A stretch of 64,000 nt of DNA from Vombatus ursinus (GCF_900497805.2 NW_020946557.1:3400833-3464832); one strand, 5' to 3'. Shown: positions 32,470-43,647, numbered from the stretch's first letter. Notes: generated by a model from the letters alone, not told the origin. Numbers and translations are program-made.

Positions 32470-32755
32470 CAACTGGGGCATAACTAGCCTCTTTCCTTCT
32501 ATCTTTTATTCTCCCTCTTACTTCCCTTCTACTCCCCTTTCTCCTCTCTCTACTTTTCTTCCCTCTTTCTCCTCTGCTCTTCTCTCCTCCCTTCCTGTCC
32601 TCTCTGGCTCTATCACTGTCACTTTCTTTCCCCGCATCCTCTTCCACTCTCTTTTTTTCTATCTCTTCTTTCTATCACCTCCCCTTTCTGTCCTTTATTC
32701 TCTTCTCTCATGTGCTCCTCTTATCTCTTTCTCTTCCTCTTTCTTTTTGTGTGCA
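32470..32755. repeat. Polypyrimidine tract, ~285 bp
   Basis: Plus strand almost wholly C and T in imperfect ttcc/ctct/tttc units, ending near a gtgtgcacg. The 60-codon minus-strand frame rich in Arg, Glu and Gly (32,465-32,647) is its translation, not a gene. Confidence 0.92.
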
Positions 32756-32759
32756 CGTT

Positions 32760-33164
32760 CAAGAAATAAATTATGTAATAGAGAATCTCATAAACTTGTC
32801 AAGAATGTCAAAAATCACAGTGTTTAACGTGAGAGGATAAAACCTGACTAGAATGAGGAAAAACCATTTCCTTTCATTTTATGGACACTCTTGACACACT
32901 AAATCATTTCCTTTTCTGATATAGCCTAGGGTCAGAAACAATCTCAGAAAAAAAAAACTGCTTACTTAATTGTAGTCAGTGTTTTCAGGGTCTGAATCTC
33001 ATGATTGCTTTTGAAACATTTTTCAAACAATTGTCAAGATATATCCAAAGACAATGAAAAAAGAAAAAAAGAGTCATTAACATTCCTTTGTCTCCATATC
33101 ATCACTCCATGCATCTTTCTTCTTCAAAGATAAAAAGCCAGATTCTCGTCTTCTTCTTCACCAT
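32760..33164. other. No gene recognised
   Basis: AT-rich unassigned sequence. Confidence 0.4.
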
Positions 33165-34648
33165 GCATTCATTCAGTAAATATTTATTTAGTGTGCCTAG
33201 TACTTTATGGAGCACCTACTATGTTCAAGGCATTTTTTTAGGCCCTGAATTACAATAATAAGTAAACCATGAACTCTGCTTTCAAAAACCTTATAGTCTA
33301 GTACAGGGGTGGGGAACCTGTGGCCCTCTAGGTCCTCAAGTGCAGCCCTTTAACTGCATAGAAACTTCACAGAACAAATCCCCATCCCTAGTCTAGTAGA
33401 GAGCCTAATTTTAATAGGGGAGGTAAACACTAGAAGAGATAACACAAAGCAGAATGTGATAAATACATAAAAGAAGGACAAAGAAGTGCTCAGAGAATTC
33501 AGATCATATCACTTTCTCTGGGTATATAATATGGGAAGAATTGCATGATTAATGTAGTATTTAAGGTAGGCTATTAAAAATAACTAAGATATCAACAGGA
33601 AGGTTAGGGCTAGGGAATGAGAATTGCAGTCATGTGAGCAAAGACATGGAAGTAAGAATCTATAGACTGGTTTCAAGGAATATTGAATAGTCTCATTTTA
33701 ATGTTGCATAGAGTATGTGAGTCTGTATAATTTAAGAGAGTAGAGGTAGGTTATAGTGAGAATATCAAACTAAGCAGTCTCACCTTTATTCAGTAGACAC
33801 AAGAACTCCTGACAGTTTTTGAGTGAGCTAGCGCTGTGATAGGAGCTGTAAATTAAGAAAAAAAAATCAGTCTAACACTGATACCCAGAATGGATTAGAG
33901 GAAGGAGAGACTAAAGAAGAGTGATCAATTAAGAGGCTAATGAAATAGTCCAGGCAAGAGGAAATGATGGCCTGAAGTAGCATGGCAGCAATGGTAGGAG
34001 AATAGATGAGAGGTACTGTATTAGGAAGGTACAGATGACAATACTTGTCAACTGATTAGATGTAGAGTGTGAAACAAGGAGATGACTACAAGATTTGCAG
34101 AGCAGATGGCTGGAAGAACAGTAGTGCAATGGGTAGGAACAGGGAAGTCAAAAGGAAGAGTAGATTTGAGAAGGAGAAGACAAAACGAATTTTGGATATA
34201 GTATTAAATTTGAGATGCAATTTCCACATCCCGATAGAGGTGTTTAGTAGACATTTGTCAATGCGGATCTGAAGCTGTACATATATAATTCAAAAGTCAT
34301 TCACATACAGGTGATCATTGAAGTTGTGAGAACAGATGAGATCACCGAGATGGAAAGGTATAGAGAAGATAAGGATAGAGGCTTTAGGCTTTAAAGGGAC
34401 AAGATGGGGGAGAAGACAGAAAAGGAAGAATCAAAGAAATGAGAGAAGAAATAGAGTGCAATGTTAGGGAAGCCTTGGGAGGAAAAAAATAATAGCAATG
34501 TCAAATGCTATACTGAGACCAAGAAATATGAACACTGAAAAAAGGTCATTAGATTTGGCAAATAGGAGGTCACCTGTGGCCCTCTGGAAACTAGTTTCAT
34601 TAGAGAGATTGGGACAGAAGCCAGACTGGGAGGAGAAGGAAAAGAACA
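33165..34648 (-). mobile_element. L2 LINE, antisense, 3' UTR to RT domain
   Basis: From the 3' terminus (cattcattcagtaaatattt) through gaaatagtccaggcaagagg and gaacagatgagatcaccgag to the RT region. There a minus-strand frame (34,464-34,703) reads FAKSNDLFSVFIFLGLSIAF, the L2 'AKSNG-FSVL-LLDLSAAFD' motif. It carries a nested hAT element and numerous breaks. Confidence 0.85.
33304..33390 (+). mobile_element. Small hAT MITE with perfect 8-bp duplication
   Basis: 87 bases starting caggggtggggaacctgtgg and ending aaatccccatcccta, an inverted-repeat pair (caggggtgggg against tagggatgggg). Flanked by gtctagta on both sides (33,296-33,303 and 33,391-33,398), the hAT-type target duplication. Inserted into the antisense L2. 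Confidence 0.93.
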
Positions 34649-34882
34649 AAGTACCAGGCACTATGCTAAGTACTTTGCAAGCATTATCTCCTTTGATCCT
34701 CACAGTAAGTATAGGAGGTAGGTACTATTATTATCCTCATTCTCCCATTGAAGAAACTGAGGAAGACAGTTGAGGAAACTGAAGAACACCAGCCGTGAGT
34801 CAGGGGTTTTGAGGTCAGGATTTGAACTCAGGTCTTCCTGACTTCAGGTCCAGAGCTCTATTTACTGTTCTACCTAGCATAA
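34649..34882 (-). repeat. MIR SINE, antisense, full-length
   Basis: ccaggcactatgctaagtac, gcattatctcctttgatcct, tactattattatcctcattc, gaggtcaggatttgaactca, and a terminal ctctatttactgttctacct. Confidence 0.8.
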
Positions 34883-34911
34883 GAATGTGATATGCATTAC
34901 CCATTCTCTTT

Positions 34912-35024
34912 AAAGTGAGGCAGTCTGCTACAATGGAAATGGGTCTGGCTCAGGAGTCAGAGGACTCCAGGTACATATCTTGCCTCTGATGCTTACAACC
35001 CTTGGAAGCTTGAGCAAGTTAAGT
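34912..35024 (+). repeat. MIR SINE fragment, sense
   Basis: ctgctacaatggaaatgggt, caggagtcagaggactccag, cttgagcaagtt cover the 5' half of MIR only. Confidence 0.6.
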
Positions 35025-35410
35025 CAAGTCAAGAAGCATTTATTAAGTGTTTACCATGTGCTAGGTGGCACAGTGGATAGAGCACTGGGCTTAGAATCAG
35101 GAAGACTCATCCTCATGACTTCAAATCTGGCCTTAGACACTTACTAGCTGTGTGACCCTGGACAAGTCACTTAATCCTGATTGCCTCAGTTCTTCATCTG
35201 TCAAATGAGCTAGAGAAGGAAATGGCAAATCACTCCAATCTCTTTGACAAGAAAACCCCAAAATGGGGTCATGAAGAATCAGACAGGATAGAATAACAGC
35301 AAAAAACAAAACACATGCCAGGCACTGTGCTCAGTACTAGGGATAAAAGCAGCAGCAAAAAGAAGGGTCTCTGTCCTCAAGAGTTTTCATTCTCTGGAGG
35401 AAGACAACAT
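35025..35410 (-). mobile_element. L2 LINE 3' end, antisense, interrupted by a SINE
   Basis: Left piece agaagcatttattaagtgtt, taccatgtgct; right piece from about 35,310, catgccaggcactgtgctca, gtactagggataaaagcagc, ctctgtcctcaagagttttc. They join across the MAR1 insertion in the L2 consensus. Confidence 0.75.
35061..35303 (+). mobile_element. MAR1-type tRNA SINE (long form), sense, in L2
   Basis: gctaggtggcacagtggata, tgacttcaaatctggcctta, tagctgtgtgaccctggaca, aaatgagctagagaaggaaa, ccccaaaatggggtcatgaa and a decayed cagacaggatagaataac tail. Confidence 0.9.
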
Positions 35411-35690
35411 AGAAAAAAGCTGAAAGTCAGAGGTAAGGTTGAAGTTCTCACTTTAGGACATCATGGAAAAAGAAGTCCAGAGAGTCAGGAGGAGGGTCAA
35501 GAGAGAAATGAAGAAATCTACATAGCTGGCTTGGTGGCCCTTCATTTAAATGATGGTTCTGAGGGAACGGACAAATCAAGTGAAGGAGCTGCAAGAATAT
35601 TCAAGGGTAAGAATGGAGAATGATAAGGACAGAAGTCTAGAGGGTTGGGAACAAGGACCCAAGAAGGAGCCAAGAAGAGGACAGACAGAG
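35411..35690. other. Unassigned, possibly decayed antisense L2
   Basis: Purine-rich sequence continuing from the L2 piece without clear landmarks. Overlapping frames of 102-115 codons cover it; the downstream one runs into the SINE and is spurious. Confidence 0.3.
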
Positions 35691-35691
35691 G

Positions 35692-35832
35692 GGCAGCTAG
35701 GTGACACAGTAGATAGAGCTCTGGCCTTGGAGTCAGGAGGACCTGAGTTCAAATCCAACCTCAGACACACGGCACTTACTAGCTGTGTGATCATGGACAA
35801 GTCACTTAACCCTGATTGCCTCACCAAAAAGC

Positions 35833-35865
<33 letters not shown>

Positions 35866-35867
35866 AA
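35692..35867 (+). mobile_element. Marsupial tRNA SINE (short form), sense, with (AG)n tail
   Basis: ggggcagctaggtgacacag, gagttcaaatccaacctcag, tagctgtgtgatcatggaca, ccctgattgcctcaccaaaa. The A-rich tail has grown into an (AG)n run of about 13 units at 35,840-35,867. Confidence 0.9.
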
Positions 35868-35879
35868 ACAAACAGCTTG

Positions 35880-37480
35880 CCCCAATGTCCTTTCTAGCTC
35901 TAACTCTATTAGCCTATTTAAAAAAATGTATCCCATTGGGGTGCAGATTCAAGAGAAGGGATGTTTGTGTGTAAAGGAATTGGCTTCTGGCCACACCCCC
36001 TGCCCAGGAAGCCCAGGATCTAATCCCAACAGGGAAGGGTCACATAATGAAGTGTTAAACTAATTGTAAAGAGGTGTTCCCAAATCTGATGATCCCTTTA
36101 CAAAATGTGAACAAGTTTTTCTTGGTTGAATTGAAGGGAAAAACATCATTGACTGAGAAATTATTGTCCATGCTCCTGGTAGCCTATTGAAATACTGAGC
36201 TTTCTAGCTCTGAAGCCAGTCAAGACTCAGTAACCTGTGCAGCGTGTGAATTCTGGGCATATACCAGAGGCCAGCGGGGAGGGATGTGTTGGAATCTACC
36301 AGAAGGGAAGGTGACTTGTTTCCCTAAAAATATTGAGCTCTTTCCCCTTTTAGGGGCTCTCTACCCAAGGTAGTAAGGCAGTACCATAAGTCTGGAAGAA
36401 TACATAGATAAATCAGGCAGACAGAGAGCTCCTGCAAAGGGAAGAGGGACTGTTTATAAGCATTAATATGAATTCTGCATTTTCTGACATATTAAGTACA
36501 ATTTGCTCTATATTTAGTGTTCTGTTTGTCTGAGGACTTTCATGAGTTTTAAAATGCTTAGAAAGATGTATGTTCCCAGCAAAAGCTCCAGGTGGGGGCA
36601 AAAGGGTTGAAGGAAAATATTAATGATTGAAAAGGCTCTAAGGTTTAAAATCAAGCCTATTTGAGCCCAGAAGTTGTTTTTCTATTGCTATAAGCGGATT
36701 ACACTCATTTCTTTCTCTCTCCTTGTTTTCTCTGTAGACCCCTTTGCCAGTTCTGATTGTTGTTTGTCAAGTTTATCTTTACTCCTTGTTTTAGGAGTTG
36801 TCTCCTCTCAATAATGGTATTTAAAGATTGCTGCTCTGGCTACCTAAAGAAGGCTTTGAGAGAAGTTATTTACTCAGAATTTACAAAGCCCCTATGGAAG
36901 TGTCTAGAAGTGATATGAGAGGAGTGTCCCTCCTCACATTTCTGGTTTAATTTGTCATTTTCCAGGCTCCCAGGAACCATGGCAATAATCATGGGAACAA
37001 TGAAGGGAGAGAAAAGAAGTCAATTAGGGTCAAAATGTAGCCAGATCAGTTACCAGGAGCGGTAATGCATCACCCCTATGCTCTGAAGGCTCTACTGACT
37101 TTCTGTCTGTTGGGAGCACAACATTTCTCAGAAACCTTCCAAGTGAACTGGGGTTCCCTTGCTTTCTTATTTTACAACCTATTCAGAACGCTTATCGGAA
37201 TGCAAATCACCCTTCTGTTGCCTCTAGCTGACCTTCTCCAAGGGCTGGTCCCTCTCTTTTCAGCTTTCCTCAGGCCTAGATTCTCACCCCACAAGAGAGA
37301 TGGCTTTACCACCTCCTTGAAGCCTTTTAAATCATTCAGAGGCTGAGCCTAACATATCTGTCTCTATGCTCCCATACCCTAACCAGTATCTCTGTAGGAT
37401 GCATTGTCATTCCCTGGTCCTAACGTAATTGCACTTGTGTGGATACTATGATTATTCGAAGCCATGTTAAGTGTCTGCAG
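35880..37480. promoter_or_regulatory. Long repeat-free block, candidate conserved non-coding elements
   Basis: 1.6 kb without recognisable repeats. The most enhancer-like parts are 36,060-36,250 (cacataatgaagtgttaaac, aactaattgtaaagag), 36,440-36,620 (agcattaatatgaattctgc, gacatattaagtacaatttg) and 36,690-37,010 (an RFX X-box-like ggaaccatggcaataatcat). A 93-codon frame at 37,065-37,346 has a hydrophobic product but no family resemblance. Confidence 0.3.
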
Positions 37481-37484
37481 CACA

Positions 37485-37750
37485 TTACAAAACACAAAAT
37501 GACAAGATCCCTGCCCTGAGGAGCTTACAATCTAGGTCAGACATAAACAAAACCCTGGATAAGAGGGAAAACCCCCGAGCTAGCAGATAACCATCGTGGA
37601 GGAGATTAGCATTAGGAGGAGTTTTAAGAAGAGATTGAAAGATGGGATCTGCAGCTTCCTAGTCTCACTAGCATGTAAAAAAGAATGCAAAAAGCCAAGA
37701 ATGAGATGGGAAAAACACTCTTGAAAGTGGGAATAGTGAAAGTGAAGGAA
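37485..37750 (-). mobile_element. L2 LINE 3' UTR, antisense
   Basis: acaagatccctgccctgagg, agcttacaatctaggtcaga and ttttaagaagagattgaaag fit antisense L2. The right half is weak. Confidence 0.55.
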
Positions 37751-37807
37751 TCAAGGACCAAAAGATGATGATACTGATGATAATAAGTAATAATAACAGA
37801 AATTTAT

Positions 37808-38218
37808 GTTGTTATTCAGTCACGTCTGACTCTTTTTGACCTTTTTAAAAAAAATTTGTTTAGTTTTGGGGGAGGCAATTGGGATTAAGTGATTTGCCCA
37901 GGATCACACAGCTAGTAAGTTTCTGAGGCTGGATTTGAACTCAGGTCCTCCTGACTCCTGGACTGGTGCTCTATGAACTTCATCACCTAGCTGCCTCACC
38001 TACCCCTGCCCCCTTTTTTTTTTTTTGGCAGAAATACTAGAGTGGTTTGCCATTTCCTTCTCCAGTTCATTTTACAGATGAGGAAACTGAGGTAAGCAGG
38101 GTTAAGTGACTTGGGACACACAACTATTAAGAGTTTGAGGCCAAATCTGAACTCAGGAAAATGAGTCTTCCTGACTCTAGGTCTGGCACTCTATCCACTG
38201 CACTACCAAGCTGTGCTT
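37808..38218 (-). mobile_element. MAR1-type tRNA SINE (long form), antisense, split
   Basis: Tail complement gttgttattcagtcacgtct at left. It resumes at about 38,025 with actagagtggtttgccattt, ccttctccagttcattttac, gatgaggaaactgaggtaag, and the head ctctatccactgcactacca. A second SINE separates the tail from the body. Confidence 0.85.
37853..38006 (-). mobile_element. Marsupial tRNA SINE (short form), antisense, inside MAR1
   Basis: ggaggcaattgggattaagt, cccaggatcacacagctagt, tggatttgaactcaggtcct, head tcatcacctagctgcct. Nested in the older MAR1 copy in the same orientation. Confidence 0.87.
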
Positions 38219-38239
38219 CACAGTTTGAGAAGGGAGGCA

Positions 38240-38650
38240 TCATGATGGGGTAGAAAGAGTGCTTGTATTTGTAGTTAGTGGATTTGAATGCAAGATTTGG
38301 TTGTTACTTTTGAGCTGTGTGATACTGTGCAAGTTAGGTTAACCTCTCTGAGCCTCAGTTTCTTTATCTGTAAAATGAAGGGATTAAACTAGAGCAGGGA
38401 TTCTTAACCTTTTTTTAGGGGGGGAGTGCCCTAGAGCTCTTGGGCAGTCTGGTGAAACCTACAAACCCCTTCACAGGACAAAAATTTTAAATTTGTAAAA
38501 TAAATACCCAAGATTACAAAGGAAATCAACTATATTGAAATACAATTTTCAAAATGTTTTTTTTTAAACAAATCCAACATTGCCAGGTTAAGAAGCCCTG
38601 ATAGAGAATGTCTAATGTCCCTTCTGGCTCTAAATCAATTATCCTATTAT
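38240..38650 (+). repeat. MIR SINE, sense, split by hAT
   Basis: Left part 38,240-38,394 (gggtagaaagagtgcttgta, gagctgtgtgatactgtgca, gcctcagtttctttatctgt, aaatgaagggattaaactag). The right part 38,601-38,650 continues with aatgtcccttctggctctaa. It is contiguous in MIR once the hAT is removed. Confidence 0.8.
38395..38600 (-). mobile_element. hAT-like element, family A, antisense, in MIR
   Basis: Ends cagggattcttaaccttttt and caggttaagaagccctg form the inverted repeat. The interior gattacaaaggaaatcaact, atattgaaatacaattttca is the complement of the family A interior seen at 25.6 kb. Confidence 0.85.
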
Positions 38651-38654
38651 TGTA

Positions 38655-38862
38655 AGTGCTTTGCATATATTATCTCCTTTAAGCCCAGTGAGAAAAGTAT
38701 ATTATTATCCCCATATTACCAGCGAGGAAACTGAGGCTTGGAGAGGTGCCCTGCCCATGTTCAAATAGTTAATAAGTGTGTAGAGGCAGTTTTGGGGCCC
38801 TGGTCTTTGCAAATGCAAGTCCACTAAGCCACACAGCCAATCCTAATAAGACAATTCAAGTC
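38655..38862 (-). repeat. MIR SINE, antisense
   Basis: gtgctttgcatatattatct, cctttaagcccagtgagaaa, agcgaggaaactgaggcttg, gttaataagtgtgtagaggc. Confidence 0.72.
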
Positions 38863-38869
38863 AATTGTG

Positions 38870-40465
38870 CTTGACCTTATATAAATTTGAAGTGGAAATG
38901 GAAAAAGAAGGAAGCCAAAAAGGGTGTGCCTTGAAGAAGGATGATAGGATCTCAGCTGGGAGAAAAGAATCAAATATTCAAGACAAACTTTTGGACTGAT
39001 CTGAAGATAAACATTTGGAACCTGAAAATTCAGAAATTAAGTTATTTTTATCCATGTGTACTGCATGGCTGTGTTGTATGGAGTTTCTTAATCATTAACC
39101 AGTTTAAATAACATAAAAGCTAAAATATATAATATAGAGCTCGTATAAAAAATAAATGACAAAAGCAGCATTAATGAAACATTTGCATTATCCTTTCCCC
39201 AATATATTCTACTAGTTGTGTACAAGTTCTCTGTACTTGTGGGAAATCCCCTGGGGGTTTTTAGGTTTATTTTGTTTTCCATTACAGTCTGGTTATCCTA
39301 AACCTGAGAGAGTTTGGCTTTAGCGTAGAGATTCAGCATCTCTTTTTTCCTAGATAAGGAGTTCAGACACATTGGCATCTTTGTAGTTTTTCACTACAAT
39401 GGGCCCTCAATGAAGCTGGCAGGAAGACTAAGCAGACAGTTTATAAATACAGCTAAAATGAAGTACAGTAAATAGCATACTAGGAAAACACCCAGCAATT
39501 TCATTGCAAAAAAGGTGGAAAAAAAAATCGATGTTGTATTGTTGAAAGCTTTTGTACGGTATATATTACTGTCCTTTACATTTGAAGGTGACTCTCTTGG
39601 CTATTTCTATTTTGGAGTATGGCTGGAAACAGTAATGAGAGGCCCACAATCCCATCCTCACCATTTATAAATGAAAATTATTCTTCACTTGATTGTTGTG
39701 GCCACTAATAACTGAACTTGTTGCCATTCACTATCCTGCCTCCAAAGGTTTTCACTTTCCCGGAAGCTTTTGCTTCCAGACCTGAGACTGGCTATATAAC
39801 ACACTAGACTTGATTATCTAGCCAACAGTTTCCCAGTAGTGCCTTTCCATCTCCAACATTTGTATTTCCAACAGCAACATGTTTCCAAATAGGGCTGCTA
39901 AGATAATGAGGTTGCACCTAGCAGAAATGGCATTAGCATGACATTGTAGACCCAATAGCTTTCTCTTACTTCAGGTTCAATGTTAGGACAAAATGAGTCC
40001 TAAAATGAGAGTCTGGCAATCAGAAGCCATTGAACATTTAACACAAAGAGGTTTGCTTTGCCCCAGGATGCGCAACAAGGATACAATGGCACTTAGCTTC
40101 TCTGGCCATGGCCTCCCAGTTTCCAAGTGGAAACTCATTTGATCATCAGGGTAGATTACAGTGATGAACATGGCGATTCAAGTGGGAGGCCCAAGTTCCA
40201 TGTAGCTTTTATGCTCTTAGATGACCCAGTAGCTTTGTCATGGAAGCTCTGTCAAATCAGTGGGGGGCAAAGAGATAGAAAGTGAGGGAGCTGGTTTGTC
40301 TTCTTTTAGGGAAAACTAATTCCCAAGGATTTGGGAAGAAGGAAGGTTTTGGGCCTCTTGTTGTGGAGGTTGGGAGTGGGGTGGGGAAGAAGTTGTATCA
40401 AGAAAACATTGCACCTATCATACATGGTAATAAATTTTTAGCCCCTGAGTAACCAATATTCTATG
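38870..40465. promoter_or_regulatory. Repeat-poor block; candidate non-coding element 39,530-39,960
   Basis: No repeat family recognised over 1.6 kb. The 39,530-39,960 part is compositionally complex with ATTA/TAAT cores (cattagcatgacattg, agataatgaggttgcacc) and no open frame. The two minus-strand frames at 39,088 and 39,983 (62-64 codons) are unremarkable. Confidence 0.3.
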
Positions 40466-40469
40466 CCAT

Positions 40470-40560
40470 TTTCATCATGATATTTTATATTTGTATGGTA
40501 CTTATAAAGTACCTTCACAACCATTATCTCTCTTGATCCTTGGCAGAAAAGGCCTATGAA
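40470..40560 (-). repeat. MIR fragment, antisense
   Basis: tatttgtatggtacttataa, agtaccttcacaaccattat, ctctcttgatccttggc. Confidence 0.55.
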
Positions 40561-40636
40561 AGAATTAGTCCAGAGATAGGAACCCAATGAGCCTCTCCTT
40601 TGGACTTCCAGTGAGGAAGGAAGAGAGTCACACCAC

Positions 40637-40637
40637 A

Positions 40638-40680
<43 letters not shown>
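40637..40680. repeat. (CA)n microsatellite
   Basis: About 20 CA units followed by an (ACC)n-like stretch. The Cys-Val-rich minus-strand frames across it (40,438-40,754) are microsatellite translations. Confidence 0.95.
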
Positions 40681-40682
<2 letters not shown>

Positions 40683-40759
40683 CACCACCAACACTACCAG
40701 TAGCAGCAGCAATAGCAATGGTGAATAGCCACACATGGGAGTGAGCTCATACATTTATC

Positions 40760-41435
40760 TAAGTGGGTCTGAGATTGGCTTTCAAAGTTCTAACAACCTC
40801 TTCTGCTTTGTGTTTCTTCTCCTAAGAAGAGTAAATATGAGAAATGAACTTATCAAGCTTCATGGCTACTTCATGAATTTAAAATTTCCTTGGTTCTACA
40901 GTTGGTGCTAGTTACCCTACAGGATGTGACCCCTGCACCAATTATTCCTCTCAAAGGAGATTGTGACCACCAACAGGAAAAATGAACCATGTACTCCTGG
41001 CTGGCCAGAAGATGTGAACTTTGAATGGGTGCTCAGATAGTATAGATCCAAAGTGAGAATGAAATACTCATTCAGCATTCTGTAAAACTTTAATGTTTTA
41101 AGTATCAACCTCCTATGAAAGTATAATAGGAATTATTAGTTACTGCTCTAAGTATTTGTCAATACATTTATGAGTTTTTTGTGTCTTAAGTATTTCTTCA
41201 GTGATGGGGGAAGTAAATAGCTGTTCTATGCTTGATCTACCTTGCACACTAAATACTTTTCTAGAAGAGATTCTATTCATTCCTTTTTGGGAGACCCTAA
41301 ACATGAGCCAAACCCTGAGCTGAGAATATAATCGTCAAGCAACAATGAAAAAAGAGTTTTACCCATATTTTTATGGTTCAGGCTCCCCCAAGACTGAATC
41401 TGTTCTGCATGAGCTCAGACCTAATACCCTTTATT
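40760..41435. other. No gene recognised
   Basis: Unassigned AT-rich sequence. Confidence 0.4.
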
Positions 41436-41439
41436 GGGA

Positions 41440-41545
41440 GAGAATATTCCAATCCCTTGGACCAGAGGAACCATCACACAAATATCATTATCCCCATTTT
41501 ACAAAGGAGAAAACTAAGCCTCAGAAAGGTTAAGAGATTTTGATT
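41440..41545 (-). repeat. MIR fragment, antisense
   Basis: cattatccccattttacaaa, ggagaaaactaagcctcaga, aaggttaagagattttgatt. Confidence 0.6.
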
Positions 41546-41601
41546 CCTCTCATATCCCAGGATTCCAAGTAGGTTACATGGAGAAATTGCTTCTCCTAGA
41601 G

Positions 41602-41801
41602 TAGGGATGGGCAAACTAGGACCCCAGGGTCAAATCTAACTCTCCACCTGTTTTTATATGGTACTCAAGTTAAGAATGGTTTTTACATTTTTAAATATAA
41701 GTAAACTTTATTTTAAAATATAAAAACTATTCTTAGCAAGTTCTTCCAAAAACAGGCTGGGGGCCAGATGTGGTGCTAGGGCTACAGTTTGCCCAACCCT
41801 G
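41602..41801 (+). mobile_element. hAT-like non-autonomous element, family D
   Basis: Left end tagggatgggcaaactagga and right end acagtttgcccaaccctg form a 15-base inverted repeat (tgggcaaac core). The interior gtttttatatggtactcaag is AT-rich. Flanking octamers tcctagag and tcatggag agree at 6 of 8 positions, an aged target duplication. Confidence 0.85.
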
Positions 41802-41809
41802 TCATGGAG

Positions 41810-42925
41810 TAACATTTAGCTGATCTAAACAATTCACATTCCCTGATCTCCTTTAACCAGTAGCTCTTGTACTTGCCCATTCAGGGTTAGAAAGGTTGAA
41901 TATGCACATGGAGCCAAGTTGCTCAGCAACAGGAACCTACTGTGCTTTATTATGCGTTCACAGGTACAATATAGCCCATCAGAGATCTCTCAGTACAATT
42001 TGACCCATTAGGGACCCTGCTTCTAACCTGCCAAATGAGAGGTTACGTTGTGTGAAAATGCACCTGTACACATCAAGAATTTTACCTCTACATGCCCCAA
42101 TTGACATACATGACCCTTGCCTTTACATGAAGAAGATAAATAGTTTTCACCCTTTCTCTTGACCCAAAGTAGGAAGCTAAAAGAAAATAAATCAATATTG
42201 GGAATGGGGGGAGAGCTAAAGAGGAGAAAGATTCAAGTAGAGGGTCTACAAAAAAGTCCTTCAAGAAACTGAACTACAGAGAAAAGTGTATATAAGGGAA
42301 TTTTCCAGACAATCTGGCCAGAGAACACTTTGAGCCTTTAAATATATTGGCAGAACCCATAAATGTGGGTCCAGAAGTTGTAGGGACATAGAATAGCCCT
42401 GGGAGAAAGAGAGATTGGGGAAATTGTAGCCAATAAAGAAATTAAATTTATTTCACACTTTAAAATCCCTACATATAATAATGTTTTTGATATGTTTGTA
42501 ATTTTGTTCCTGGTGAGAAAAGTTCTCTATAGGAACATGGGAAGATCTGCTTTATTTCCCATCTATTTGTTGTCCTTCTAGTCTCATCTATAAATACTCT
42601 TGGAACAATCAAGATAAGATGAATCTAATAGCAAGCAATCTAAACACTGGTTTTCCATTCACTGACTATTTGCCATTGAGGAAATACTGCTAATAATCTA
42701 CTTCTAATCTTTTCTAGCTTCAATTGTTATAACTTATTTTCAAATTTAATATTTTAGGAAGAAAAATCTTGCTAGTGTTATGGGCATGAACAACAAAGAG
42801 TCATACTGAATGAAATTTAGCAATGCTGAAAGGATTCAAACAGCCCTTAGCCCCTCATGCATGGAACAGAGAAAAAAAATCCTATGGCACACACATATTA
42901 AAAGCTTGGACTAGCAGCCTACTGG
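41810..42925. other. No gene recognised
   Basis: Unassigned. The stretch around 41,930-42,160 could be a very old LTR-like or unknown repeat, but no defining feature is left. Confidence 0.35.
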
Positions 42926-42927
42926 GA

Positions 42928-43212
42928 GAGAAGGAAGGAAGGACAAAAAGAAAGAAGAAAGAAAAAAAGTAAGGAAGGAAAGATTTAATAAGTGCCTACT
43001 ATGTGCACTGTGCTAAGCATTTTACAAATATTATCTCATTTAAACCTTACTACAACCACAGGAGATAAGAATTATTATTATCCTCATATTATAATTGTAG
43101 AAACTAAGGCAAAGAGATCAAGTGACTTGCTCTAGTAAGTGTCTGAGGCTAATTTAAACTTAGGTCTCCTTGATTCCAGGTCCAGCACTTTATTCACTGT
43201 ACTGTCTAGCTT
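42928..43212 (-). repeat. Purine run and antisense MIR SINE
   Basis: A GAAGG/GAAA run (42,928-42,976) leads into antisense MIR: gtgcctactatgtgcactgt, acaaatattatctcatttaa, gtagaaactaaggcaaagag, tccagcactttattcactgt. Confidence 0.75.
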
Positions 43213-43219
43213 GGTCTTA

Positions 43220-43320
43220 TGAAAAAGCATTTATTAAGCACTTAATAGGTCAGATACAGTGCTAAGCACTGGAGATAACAAATATGAAAAGCAACTCAGT
43301 CTTTGAAAAGGAAAGAAAAT
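43220..43320 (-). mobile_element. L2 LINE terminus, antisense
   Basis: aaaagcatttattaagcact, cagatacagtgctaagcact, ggagataacaaatatgaaaa. Confidence 0.65.
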
Positions 43321-43647
43321 ATATGTTGGAGACTGATAGCTAGGGTGAAGTGATTTGATGTAGAAAGTTACAGGGATGGTAAGTGAAATCATAGGGTATT
43401 TGATTAACAATTCTTTTCAGGAATGTATTGGTTTGATTACTATTCCCAGGTTTACAAGTGGAAAGCAGTGGGTACAGATATATATATATGTAGTAAAATT
43501 TTACTGATCAGAAGCCCAGGGACCCCTTTCAGAAGTGAGGATGCTAAGTATGGGTCCAACACAGTGGCAAAGGTTAAAGTGCAGACTCTTGGCAGGACAA
43601 TTGCTAGGGATGGAGAGATAATAAGAATAGCTATCGTTCATTTAGGG

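Noticed and set aside
32465-32647. Arg/Glu-rich minus-strand frame resembling an RS-like protein
   Set aside because: Produced by the polypyrimidine tract; composition, not selection, explains it.
37065-37346. 93-codon hydrophobic frame starting MHHPYALKALLTFCLLG
   Set aside because: Looks like a signal peptide at first, but there is no domain, no splice or promoter context, and a stop-free run of this length is expected by chance.
40438-40754. Cys-Val-rich open frames on the minus strand
   Set aside because: Translation of the (CA)n microsatellite at 40,637-40,680; no other coding sign.
41880-42170. Possible old LTR (tgctttattatgc, several aatata motifs)
   Set aside because: No ends, TATA or duplication could be supported.
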